A stretch of DNA of 64,000 bases from CAVDRM01 sp963611355 (GTDB lineage Bacteria > Bacillota > Clostridia > Christensenellales > Aristaeellaceae): the NCBI GenBank assembly GCA_963611355.1, contig CAVDRM010000009.1, positions 8,870 to 72,869 on the forward strand, in the 5' to 3' direction. Below are positions 43,677 through 51,244 of this stretch, piece by piece; position 1 is the stretch's first letter; each line of letters begins with the position of its first letter. The translations under genes were made by a program, and so were the position numbers. Below the pieces are notes generated by a model. That model did no database searches, had not been told where the DNA came from, and saw only the letters and a program-made list of their open reading frames with translations.

Positions 43677-44729
43677 ATGACAAACAAAACGAACGGCACT
43701 GCTTTTTTCTTGTTCGGACTGACGGCGCTTGGCCTTGCAGTTGTCTCGCTGACGGCGACCAGCCCGCAGATTTTGTCCGAAGTTATGAATGATTACTATA
43801 TTGGTGAAAATCCGGCAAGCTATGCGCAGATTTTCAATCCTTTGCGCTATGGTGCGCCGCTTGCATTTGCCGCAGCACTCACGCTTCTTCTGTGCATCTG
43901 CCTCGGCAGCGGAAACACGGCGGAAGAAAAGGCGCGTTTTTGTGTGTGGAGCGTCTGGGGCGGAATGCTGCTTGCCCGCTTTATTTATTGCGCTGTCAAT
44001 ATCCGGTTTTACACTCAGAGTTCGGCTGCGGCACTGTCAATCGTTAAACCATGGGAAGGCGGTTTGGCTATGTCGGGCGTTATGTTGAGCGTATGGATGG
44101 CGGCCGGAAGCGAAGTGAAACGCACAAAGGACAAAACCTGGTACGACCGCGCTGCGATCGCGTTGAGCCTGTTTATCGGAGCGGAGCGCCTGCTGGAAAC
44201 CGGGGTCACTGCCGGCTACGGACATGAGGTGGAGTTTGAAGGCTTTTTAACGGTTGCCGATGAATACGGCGCACTGCTGAATGTATCAATTCTCGAAGCG
44301 CTGATGGCTTTTGCACTGGTGATAGCCCTGTTCGCCGTATGCAGGAGAAAAAAGCTGTGCGGCGACGGTCTGATGCTGTTTTTTCTGCTGTATGGCGCAT
44401 CGCAGGTTTTGATGGAAAGCCTCCGTGCGGATCGCCATATGATTTGGGGCTTTGTCAAAGTACAGCAGCTTTTTGCCATGCTGATGTCGGCTTATGCGGC
44501 ATTTCAGCTCTGCCGGCCTTTCGGACATAGCTTTTATGCTATGATTCTTTCTCTGGTCACGGCCGGTTTGTGCTTCTTTTTTGAAAAGATGCTGGACAGA
44601 AATTGGTTTAACCTATCGAATGCTGTGATGTACGCGATGTATGCAGCAGTGCTTTTGGTTTATGCAGCCGGCATTCTGATGCGGAGCGCGGTGAAAAAGA
44701 CGGCAGCGCAGAAAAAAGCCGGATGCTGA
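43677..44729 (+). CDS. Polytopic membrane protein, distantly Lgt-like
   Basis: This 350-residue protein has about ten hydrophobic helices and an Arg/Lys-rich tail. The texts WEGGLAMSGVMLSVWMAA and LLYGASQVLMESLRADRH recall prolipoprotein diacylglyceryl transferase, but the Lgt signature Arg-x-Gly-Asn-Phe is degenerate, so catalysis is doubtful. The open frame extends upstream to 43590, overlapping the glycosidase gene; the ATG at 43677 lies one base after that gene's stop and fits translational coupling. It is probably a membrane partner of the deacetylase and glycosidase. No firm function is claimed. Confidence 0.65.
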   Translation: MTNKTNGTAFFLFGLTALGLAVVSLTATSPQILSEVMNDYYIGENPASYAQIFNPLRYGAPLAFAAALTLLLCICLGSGNTAEEKARFCVWSVWGGMLLARFIYCAVNIRFYTQSSAAALSIVKPWEGGLAMSGVMLSVWMAAGSEVKRTKDKTWYDRAAIALSLFIGAERLLETGVTAGYGHEVEFEGFLTVADEYGALLNVSILEALMAFALVIALFAVCRRKKLCGDGLMLFFLLYGASQVLMESLRADRHMIWGFVKVQQLFAMLMSAYAAFQLCRPFGHSFYAMILSLVTAGLCFFFEKMLDRNWFNLSNAVMYAMYAAVLLVYAAGILMRSAVKKTAAQKKAGC

Positions 44730-44773
44730 CACATATGTCGATGCGGACAACCCGTCAAAATGCGAAAAAACAG

Positions 44774-44802
44774 TTGACAAACTCATGCGAATGCCCTATA
44801 AT
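44774..44802 (+). promoter_or_regulatory. Consensus sigma-A promoter of infC-rpmI-rplT
   Basis: TTGACA at 44774-44779 and TATAAT at 44797-44802 are separated by 17 bases. Confidence 0.88.
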
Positions 44803-44807
44803 AGCCC

Positions 44808-44940
44808 AGTAAGCAGAAGCTGCCCGCTTCTCTCCGCACGGATTTTGTTCCGGTCGGGTCATGGCACTCCCTTGTTTTCAAGGCGTAGTTTGTTCATCGG
44901 CGGGTGGTTTCATCCGCCGATTTTTAATTTGTTATGGAGG
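44808..44940 (+). promoter_or_regulatory. infC leader with attenuator hairpin (L20-leader type)
   Basis: About 140 bases lie between promoter and infC. ATCGGCGG at 44896-44903 pairs with CCGCCGAT at 44914-44921, followed by a T-rich run: a terminator inside the leader. In Bacillota this position usually holds an L20-responsive leader, and the same autoregulation is inferred here. Confidence 0.65.
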
Positions 44941-44949
44941 TGCATCGAC

Positions 44950-45516
44950 ATCAACACCGAATTGCAGGTCAATGAAGAAATCCGCGATCGCGAGGTGCGC
45001 GTGATCGGAGCGGACGGCGCTCAGCTGGGCATCCTGCCCACACGCAGGGCGCTGGAGCTGGCCGAGGAAGCAGGGCTTGATCTGGTCAAGATCGTGCCGA
45101 ACGCGCAGCCGCCGGTCTGCAAGCTCATCGACTATGACAAGCACCGCTACGAGCAGGCCAAGCGTGAGCGTGAGCTGCGCAAGAACCAGAAGGTCGTGGC
45201 GATCAAGGAGGTTCAGCTTTCTGCAACCATTGGCGAAAACGATGTGGCGATTAAGGCCAAGAACGCCATCAAGTTCCTTCAGGACGGCGACAAGGTCAAG
45301 GTTTCCATCCGCTTCCGCGGCCGTCAGATTACGCATTCTGACATCGGTATGCAGGTCATGAACGACTTCATTGAGCGTACCAAGGACGTGTGTACAGTCG
45401 AGCGCAGACCCATGATTGAGGGTCGTCATATGCTGATGATTCTCGCACCCAAGGCGGAAAAGGCCAGCAAAGCCGAGCGCATTGCAAAAGCAGCGCAGAA
45501 GGCTGCGCAGGCATAA
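44950..45516 (+). CDS. infC: Translation initiation factor IF-3, ATC start
   Basis: This 188-residue factor binds the 30S subunit and checks the start codon. NEEIRDREVRVIGADGAQLG is the classic N-domain start; the linker (EQAKRERELRKNQKV) and C-domain (IKEVQLSATIGENDVAIK, then FLQDGDKVKVSIRFRGRQ) follow. The only ATG-like option is far upstream in the leader, whereas ATC at 44950 stands nine bases after GGAGG. Non-canonical AUC/AUU starts are characteristic of infC and allow IF-3 to repress itself. The C-terminus has an Ala/Lys-rich extension. Confidence 0.95.
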   Translation: MNTELQVNEEIRDREVRVIGADGAQLGILPTRRALELAEEAGLDLVKIVPNAQPPVCKLIDYDKHRYEQAKRERELRKNQKVVAIKEVQLSATIGENDVAIKAKNAIKFLQDGDKVKVSIRFRGRQITHSDIGMQVMNDFIERTKDVCTVERRPMIEGRHMLMILAPKAEKASKAERIAKAAQKAAQA

Positions 45517-45545
45517 TTCAACAATCCCGGAAGGAGGAAATACTC

Positions 45546-45746
45546 ATGCCTAAGCAAAAGACGCACCGCGGTGCGGCAAAGCGTTTTTCTCTGACCAAGT
45601 CCGGTCTGGTCAAGCATAAGAAAATGAACGCTAACCACATCCTCAACAAGAAGACCACCAAGCGTATCCGTCATCTGCGCAAGGGAGGCACCCTTCAGAA
45701 CAAGGCTGAAGCGGCGACCATCCGCGTACTGATTCCGTACAAATAA
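45546..45746 (+). CDS. rpmI: Ribosomal protein bL35
   Basis: This 66-residue, strongly basic large-subunit protein contains KTHRGAAKRFSLTKSGLVK, KMNANHILNKKTTKRIRHLR and the closing IRVLIPYK. GGAAGGAGG precedes the ATG. It is the second gene of the infC-rpmI-rplT operon, with 29 bases to infC and 30 to rplT. Confidence 0.98.
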   Translation: MPKQKTHRGAAKRFSLTKSGLVKHKKMNANHILNKKTTKRIRHLRKGGTLQNKAEAATIRVLIPYK

Positions 45747-45776
45747 GCCAATCGCCGGTTAAGGAGGAAACGTAAC

Positions 45777-46127
45777 ATGGCACGTATTAAGAGGGCTGTC
45801 AATGCCCATAAAAAGCGCCGTAAGGTGCTGAAGCTGGCGAAGGGCTACTTTGGCTCCAAATCCAAGCAGTATCGTACCGCCAGTGAGCAGGTTCGCCGCT
45901 CGCTCCGCTATGCGTACAAGGGACGCAAAATGCGCAAGCGTGATTTCCGCCGCCTGTGGATCACCCGCATCAACGCAGCTGCCCGTCTGAGCGGCATGAG
46001 CTATTCCACCTTCATCAACGGCCTGAAAAAGAAGGGCATCGAAGTCAACCGCAAGATGCTCGCTGATTTGGCCGTGAACGACGCCGCCGCGTTCGCGCAG
46101 CTCGTCGAAATGGCGAAGGAAGCCTAA
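45777..46127 (+). CDS. rplT: Ribosomal protein bL20
   Basis: This 116-residue RNA-binding protein assembles early into the 50S subunit. MARIKRAVNAHKKRRKVLKL, AKGYFGSKSKQYRTA and RDFRRLWITRINAAAR are family hallmarks. In Bacillota L20 also represses its own operon by binding the leader, consistent with the attenuator seen upstream. AAGGAGG lies before the ATG. Confidence 0.98.
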   Translation: MARIKRAVNAHKKRRKVLKLAKGYFGSKSKQYRTASEQVRRSLRYAYKGRKMRKRDFRRLWITRINAAARLSGMSYSTFINGLKKKGIEVNRKMLADLAVNDAAAFAQLVEMAKEA

Positions 46128-46137
46128 TACAATCAAG

Positions 46138-46164
46138 GGTGTCAGAAAATTCTGACACCCTTTT
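46138..46164 (+). terminator. Terminator of infC-rpmI-rplT
   Basis: GGGTGTCAGAA and TTCTGACACCC form a perfect 11-bp stem followed by TTTT. Confidence 0.9.
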
Positions 46165-46205
46165 CAAATGGAAGACTGATATACGGTTTTCCATTTGATT
46201 TTTTT
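46165..46205 (+). terminator. Second tandem terminator hairpin
   Basis: CAAATGGAA at 46165-46173 pairs with TTCCATTTG at 46189-46197 and is followed by seven T residues, giving a back-up terminator directly after the first. Confidence 0.75.
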
Positions 46206-46357
46206 CTTCGCGGCATGCACGCTGCTCGGCGGAAGCTTCATTGTATTTTGCTTTTATCCATCGCATGGATTAAAAACCCCGCTGTCCGCCTGATTTTAAG
46301 CGGACGGTATTTTTTATCCGCACAGGATAAAAAATCCGAAAAACATAAGGCAGCCCC

Positions 46358-46386
46358 TTGCTAATTCCTTTGTTTGCGGGTACAAT
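46358..46386 (+). promoter_or_regulatory. Promoter of tilS, abutting the start codon
   Basis: TTGCTA at 46358-46363 and TACAAT at 46381-46386 are 17 bases apart. The -10 box ends only eight bases before the tilS ATG. Confidence 0.6.
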
Positions 46387-46394
46387 AAACGGGT

Positions 46395-47714
46395 ATGGAC
46401 GCTTTTTCTTTTTTGCAGGAGGAGATGCGGAAAGCACTCCGAAATGCGGGTAAGCCTGCTCGTCTGTTGCTGGGCGTATCGGGCGGCGCGGATTCCGCGG
46501 CGCTGCTGTTGACTGCCTGCGCATTGCGGGAGAAGCTGACAGAAAACGACCCCGGTTCGCTGACTGTCGCCGCCGTCCATGTGCAGCATGATTTGCGGGA
46601 GGCTGCCAAAGAGGACGCCGCATTCGTGCGGGCGCTTTGCGAAAAGCTCCGCGTGCCGTGCTTTGCGGAAATGGTGCATGTCCCGCGGGACGGCAGCACG
46701 GAGGCAGCGGCGCGGCAGGTGCGTTACCAGGCGTTTGCCTGCGTCTATCAGACGTTTCGGGCGGATGCGCTGCTGCTGGCGCACCACATGGACGACCAGG
46801 CGGAGACCGTGCTGATGCGCCTTGTGTACGGCGGCGGCGCGGCGGGCTTGTCCGGTATGCACCGGGAAACGCAGCGGGACGGAATGCTTGTGCTGCGGCC
46901 GTTCTTAAATGCTTCTCGAAGGCAGATTTTGTCTGCGCTTGAGGCGCAACATCAACCCTTTTGCACGGACGAGAGCAATGCCGATCAGCATTACACGCGC
47001 AATTTTTTACGGGCAGAGGTGCTGCCGAAAATCGAAACGCGCTTTCCCGGTGCGGCGCGGTCGTGTGCGCGGGCAGCGGCCATTCTTGCGGATGAGGATG
47101 CGTTGTTAAGCGGGCTGACGGAGGACTTCTTGAAGGCGAACGCCTGCCTGCGTCCGCCATGCCGCTTCGTGCTCAGAGTACCGCTTTTGCGGCTTCCCGT
47201 TGCCCTGCAGCGCCGTGCGCTGCGGGCGCTGTGCGGCGAGCTGTCGTTTGAAAAGACGGAGGAGCTGCGTTCTGCATTGATGACGGCCGGAGCTGTCGTC
47301 AATCTTCCGAAGGACAGCCGGGCGCTTGTTACGCATGAGCGGCTTCATGTGGTCGGTGCGGAAAAACCGAGGCCGGCCCCCCCGCAGCTTGCCGTTTCAC
47401 CCTATATGGGCGATATGGGCGACGGGCTGCGTTCGCAGGTGTTCGGCAAAGAGCTTTTGGAAAGGGCATCGCTGCGCTTCAGGCAATCGGGTGATTTTTT
47501 CATTCCTTTCGGACAGACGGGAACAAAGACGCTTAAGGAATATCTGATTGATAAAAAAATCGACAGGCCGTTTCGGGCGCAGCTTCCGCTTCTGTGCATC
47601 GGCAGCGAGGTGCTGATGGTTTTCGGCGTGGGCGCATCGGAAAGACTTCGGGCATCATCCCGGGGGGGACGGGTGCTTGTTCGGCTGGTCAGCCGATTAC
47701 CTTGGGATATTTAA
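46395..47714 (+). CDS. tilS: tRNA(Ile)-lysidine synthase
   Basis: This 439-residue enzyme modifies C34 of tRNA-Ile(CAU) with lysine, changing its decoding to AUA. The PP-loop LGVSGGADS (SGGADS 29-34) opens the N-terminal domain, HHMDDQAETVLMRL is the TilS core motif, and FCTDESNADQHYTRNFLR binds tRNA. The C-terminal substrate-binding domain (LRFRQSGDFFIPFGQTGTKTLKEYLID) is complete. No ribosome binding site precedes the ATG, which stands about where transcription should begin. An internal ATG at residue 11 follows AGGAGG but too closely. It leads a conserved tilS-hpt-ftsH run. Confidence 0.95.
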   Translation: MDAFSFLQEEMRKALRNAGKPARLLLGVSGGADSAALLLTACALREKLTENDPGSLTVAAVHVQHDLREAAKEDAAFVRALCEKLRVPCFAEMVHVPRDGSTEAAARQVRYQAFACVYQTFRADALLLAHHMDDQAETVLMRLVYGGGAAGLSGMHRETQRDGMLVLRPFLNASRRQILSALEAQHQPFCTDESNADQHYTRNFLRAEVLPKIETRFPGAARSCARAAAILADEDALLSGLTEDFLKANACLRPPCRFVLRVPLLRLPVALQRRALRALCGELSFEKTEELRSALMTAGAVVNLPKDSRALVTHERLHVVGAEKPRPAPPQLAVSPYMGDMGDGLRSQVFGKELLERASLRFRQSGDFFIPFGQTGTKTLKEYLIDKKIDRPFRAQLPLLCIGSEVLMVFGVGASERLRASSRGGRVLVRLVSRLPWDI

Positions 47715-47746
47715 CCGATTTTTTTATTATCAAAAAAGAAAGGACA

Positions 47747-48313
47747 ATGCAAGGCATGGATACGACGGCGGCGCTGTACGGAGATTTGGAGAAAGTTCTG
47801 CTCACGCGGGAGGAGATTGCGAAAAAGGTCCGGGAAATCGGTCGTCGGATAACCGAGGATTTTCGGGGGAAAAAGCCCGTCTTCATCTGCATTCTCAAGG
47901 GCGCGTCCGTGTTCTTTACGGATTTGATACGCGAGGTGGATTTGCCGCTGACAACGGAATTTATGGCTGTTTCCAGCTACGGCTCCAGCACCAAGTCCTC
48001 CGGCGTTGTGCGGATTTTGAAGGACTTGGACAGGACGATAGAGGGCAGGGATGTGCTGATTGTCGAGGATATCGTGGACAGCGGCATGACCCTGCACTAT
48101 CTGAAGGGCGTTTTGGAGCAGCGGAATGCGGCCTCCGTGTCCATCGTGACACTGCTGGACAAGCCTGCCCGCCGCCGCGTGGAGCTTGAGACCCAGTATT
48201 GCTGCTTTGACATCCCCGATGCCTTTGTTGTCGGCTACGGACTGGACTATGACGAAAAATACAGAAATCTGCCGGACATCGGCGTGCTGCATCCGAAAAT
48301 TTATTCGGAATGA
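47747..48313 (+). CDS. hpt: Hypoxanthine phosphoribosyltransferase
   Basis: This 188-residue purine-salvage enzyme makes IMP or GMP from hypoxanthine or guanine and PRPP. VLIVEDIVDSGMTLHYL is the PRPP loop, VFICILKGASVFFTDLIR the pyrophosphate-side loop, and the C-terminal FVVGYGLDYDEKYRNLPDIG the base-binding signature. The open frame starts upstream at 47594, but the ATG at 47747 with GAAAGGA before it gives the family N-terminus. It lies 32 bases after tilS. Confidence 0.96.
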   Translation: MQGMDTTAALYGDLEKVLLTREEIAKKVREIGRRITEDFRGKKPVFICILKGASVFFTDLIREVDLPLTTEFMAVSSYGSSTKSSGVVRILKDLDRTIEGRDVLIVEDIVDSGMTLHYLKGVLEQRNAASVSIVTLLDKPARRRVELETQYCCFDIPDAFVVGYGLDYDEKYRNLPDIGVLHPKIYSE

Positions 48314-48325
48314 GCCGGATTGTGT

Positions 48326-48355
48326 TTGCGTTTTTTCCCCGATATGTGATACAAT
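48326..48355 (+). promoter_or_regulatory. Possible promoter of ftsH
   Basis: TTGCGT and TACAAT are 18 bases apart, with TGA before the -10 (extended -10), about 65 bases upstream of the TTG start. Confidence 0.5.
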
Positions 48356-48420
48356 AACAAGACGGACGTCTGCCGTTCGGCAGAGCCGCTCCGAAAGCAG
48401 CCCAAGGAGGATTTACCATT

Positions 48421-50325
48421 TTGCATAAGTCATCTCGCAGCATGATTATCTATGCGCTCGTGCTCGTGGCGTTTATCATAACGGGCGTGGTGCTGACGAA
48501 CGGCACTTCATCCACAGCTAAGAGCATTTCGTATCCGACGCTTCTTGAAATGATTGAGAATGAGCAGGTGGAGCGGGTCGCCATTCGCGGCACGACCTTG
48601 GTCGGCCGGACAACGGACAGCCGCGTTTCCATCTCCGATTTTCCGAGAAAATACGATTTTGACACCACCATCGGCAGTGATTTTATCACCACCGTGCGGA
48701 CGATGGTCGCCAAGAAAAACGGTGTTTCGGTGGATGAAATTTCCGTCAATGATTTTTCCTTTAAGGTGGAATATATGGCGCCCGTGTCCACGCCGTGGTA
48801 CGCGGAGCTGATTCCTTATGTCCTGACGCTGGGCGCTTTGGCCGTCTTCTGGTGGTTTATGATGCGCCAGCAGATGGGCGGCGGCGGAAAGGTCATGAAT
48901 TTCGGCCGCTCCCGCGCCAATATGGTAGACCCTGCCAAGAACAAGATAACCTTTGCGGACGTTGCGGGCGCGGAGGAGGAAAAGGAAGAACTGAAGGAAA
49001 TCGTTGATTTTCTGAAGTCTCCGAAGGCGTATACCGATTTGGGCGCACGCATCCCCAAGGGCGTTCTCCTTGTCGGACCTCCCGGCACTGGCAAGACGCT
49101 GCTCGCCAAGGCGGTCGCCGGCGAAGCGAATGTGCCTTTTTATTCCATCAGTGGCTCGGACTTTGTTGAAATGTTCGTCGGCGTCGGCGCAAGCCGTGTG
49201 CGCGACCTGTTCGACCAGGCCAAGCGCAATCAGCCCGCCATCATCTTTATCGATGAAATCGATGCCGTTGGCCGTCGGCGCGGCGCCGGCTTGGGCGGCG
49301 GCCATGACGAGCGTGAGCAGACCTTGAACCAGCTTCTGGTTGAGATGGACGGTTTCTCCACCAACGAGGGCATCATCGTGATGGCGGCGACCAACCGCCG
49401 TGATATCCTTGACCCCGCGCTGCTGCGTCCCGGCCGCTTTGACCGGCAGATTACCGTCAACTATCCCGACCTTCAGGGACGTGTGGATATTATCAAGGTA
49501 CATGCCAAGGGCAAGCCGATGGCGGATGATGTGGACTTTGAAAATATCGCCAAGCGCACCCCTTATGCGACCGGCGCCGACCTTGAGAACATCATGAATG
49601 AGGCAGCTCTGCGGGCTGCCCGCTCCCGTGCGACCAAAATCACGCAGGATATGCTGATTCATGCGGTTGAACGGGTGCAGATGGGTCCCGAAAAACGCAG
49701 CCATAAGGTGCTGGAGGAAGAAAAGCGAATGACCGCCTACCACGAGGCAGGTCACGCGATTGTCGGTCATTTCCTGCCCCTGTGCGATGATGTGCATCTT
49801 ATCACCATCGTACCCCGCGGCAACGGTGCGGCGGGCTTCACCCTGCTGCTGCCCGAAAAGGAAATGGACTTTACCACCCGCAAGCAGCTTAACCAGATGA
49901 TGTCCATGATGCTGGGCGGCCATGCCGCCGAGCGGCTGGTGCTGGACGACAACACCAACGGCGCAACGAGCGACTTGCAGAAGGCCACGCAGGTGGCGCG
50001 GAACATGGTGACGAAGTTCGGCATGAGCGAAGACATCGGCACGATTTACCTTGGCTCGGACGAAGAGGTCTTTGTCGGCATGGAATTCGGTCAAACAAGA
50101 CCGTACAGCGAGGAGACCGCCGCGCACATCGATGAGGCCGTCAGCAAGCTCTTGAAGAGCGCCTATGAGCAGGCGATGAGCATCCTGAAGGAGCATCGTG
50201 ACCTGCTGGACCGTCTGGCTGCGCTGCTGGTTGAAAACGAATCCGTTTCGCGCAGGGAATTCTTGGCGCTGGTGAACGGAGGACAGAAGCAGCAGGCTGA
50301 GCCTGCGGAGGGCCATGTTGAGTGA
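48421..50325 (+). CDS. ftsH: ATP-dependent zinc metalloprotease FtsH, TTG start
   Basis: This 634-residue membrane protease degrades misfolded and regulatory proteins. Two transmembrane segments (about 9-26 and 130-148) flank an extracytoplasmic domain. The AAA module has Walker A GPPGTGKT (219-226), Walker B IIFIDEID and the SRH (ATNRRDILDPALLRPGRFDR). The zinc motif HEAGH is at 441-445. The start is TTG at 48421, ten bases after GGAGG; no ATG fits. Its end overlaps the PHP gene by 11 bases. Confidence 0.97.
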   Translation: MHKSSRSMIIYALVLVAFIITGVVLTNGTSSTAKSISYPTLLEMIENEQVERVAIRGTTLVGRTTDSRVSISDFPRKYDFDTTIGSDFITTVRTMVAKKNGVSVDEISVNDFSFKVEYMAPVSTPWYAELIPYVLTLGALAVFWWFMMRQQMGGGGKVMNFGRSRANMVDPAKNKITFADVAGAEEEKEELKEIVDFLKSPKAYTDLGARIPKGVLLVGPPGTGKTLLAKAVAGEANVPFYSISGSDFVEMFVGVGASRVRDLFDQAKRNQPAIIFIDEIDAVGRRRGAGLGGGHDEREQTLNQLLVEMDGFSTNEGIIVMAATNRRDILDPALLRPGRFDRQITVNYPDLQGRVDIIKVHAKGKPMADDVDFENIAKRTPYATGADLENIMNEAALRAARSRATKITQDMLIHAVERVQMGPEKRSHKVLEEEKRMTAYHEAGHAIVGHFLPLCDDVHLITIVPRGNGAAGFTLLLPEKEMDFTTRKQLNQMMSMMLGGHAAERLVLDDNTNGATSDLQKATQVARNMVTKFGMSEDIGTIYLGSDEEVFVGMEFGQTRPYSEETAAHIDEAVSKLLKSAYEQAMSILKEHRDLLDRLAALLVENESVSRREFLALVNGGQKQQAEPAEGHVE

Positions 50326-51181
50326 GCCGTTTTCGGCTGATTTGCATATGCATTCAACCGCCTCGGACGGCTGCCTTTCTCCGAAAGAACTGATACGGTG
50401 CGCCGCACAAAAAAGGCTTTGCTGTGTCGCGCTGACGGACCATGACTCAATGGCGGGCATTCATGAAGCGCTTGAGGCCGGAAAAGAATATGGTGTCCGT
50501 GTGCTCAAGGGCGTTGAATTAAGTGCCGGGGATGATGGGGAGACTCATATCCTCGGCCTTGGCGACTCTGTATGTCCCGATGCATTAAACGCGCTGCTGA
50601 AAAGAATGCAGAACGGGCGCATCGTCCGCGCCCGAAAGATTGCCGGTAAATTGCTGGCTCTGGGCGTTGTCATTGATATTGACAGCCTGATTGCGCGGTA
50701 CGCCGGGCGCATCGGAAGACCGCATATTGCGCGGGAGCTTTTGCATGTGGGTGCTGTCAAGACCTTTCAGGAGGCGTTTCACCGCTACATCGGCAACGGC
50801 AGCCCCGCTTATGAGCCGAAAGAGCCGCTGACCGTCACGGATGCTATTCATACCCTGCTTCGGGCGCATATGGTGCCTGTGCTGGCGCATCCCAGCCTGA
50901 TGCATCAGGACGCCCCGACATTAAACGCCCTGCTGGACGCTTGGCAGACGGAAGGCTTGCTCGGAATTGAGGTCTATCATTACGCCAACCGGCAGGAGCG
51001 CGGCTGCGAATTTTACGAGCGGCTGGCACGAACACGCGGTCTGCTCGTGACGGGCGGGAGCGATTTTCACTGCGAGGGCGACTCTCATGCGGCACTGGGT
51101 GAAATGACGCCGCTGTGGACACGGGCAGAAAGCGATGTCGCAGCGCTGACAAAAGCCATGGCTGAATTGGAAGCAACGTGA
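50315..51181 (+). CDS. PHP-domain phosphoesterase (RNase AM / 3',5'-bisphosphate phosphatase-like)
   Basis: This 288-residue metal-dependent phosphatase removes phosphates from small nucleotides or RNA 5' ends. The PHP motifs are complete: ADLHMHSTASDG, ALTDHDSMAG, GVELSA, VLAHPSL and the closing TGGSDFHCEGDSH. The insert domain GRPHIARELLHVGAVKTFQEAFHRYIG is typical of YciV-type proteins. The ATG overlaps ftsH by 11 bases; a TTG one codon on has better spacing from GGAGG and is an alternative. Co-translation with ftsH is likely. Confidence 0.9.
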   Translation: MLSEPFSADLHMHSTASDGCLSPKELIRCAAQKRLCCVALTDHDSMAGIHEALEAGKEYGVRVLKGVELSAGDDGETHILGLGDSVCPDALNALLKRMQNGRIVRARKIAGKLLALGVVIDIDSLIARYAGRIGRPHIARELLHVGAVKTFQEAFHRYIGNGSPAYEPKEPLTVTDAIHTLLRAHMVPVLAHPSLMHQDAPTLNALLDAWQTEGLLGIEVYHYANRQERGCEFYERLARTRGLLVTGGSDFHCEGDSHAALGEMTPLWTRAESDVAALTKAMAELEAT

Positions 51182-51244
51182 TGTGCTGCATTCAGCGGCG
51201 CATATTCCTATATTCGGAATTTTTCTATAATGGAGAAATGCAGT

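Noticed and set aside
48508..50460. 650-codon open frame antisense to ftsH
   Set aside because: FtsH is unambiguous on the plus strand.
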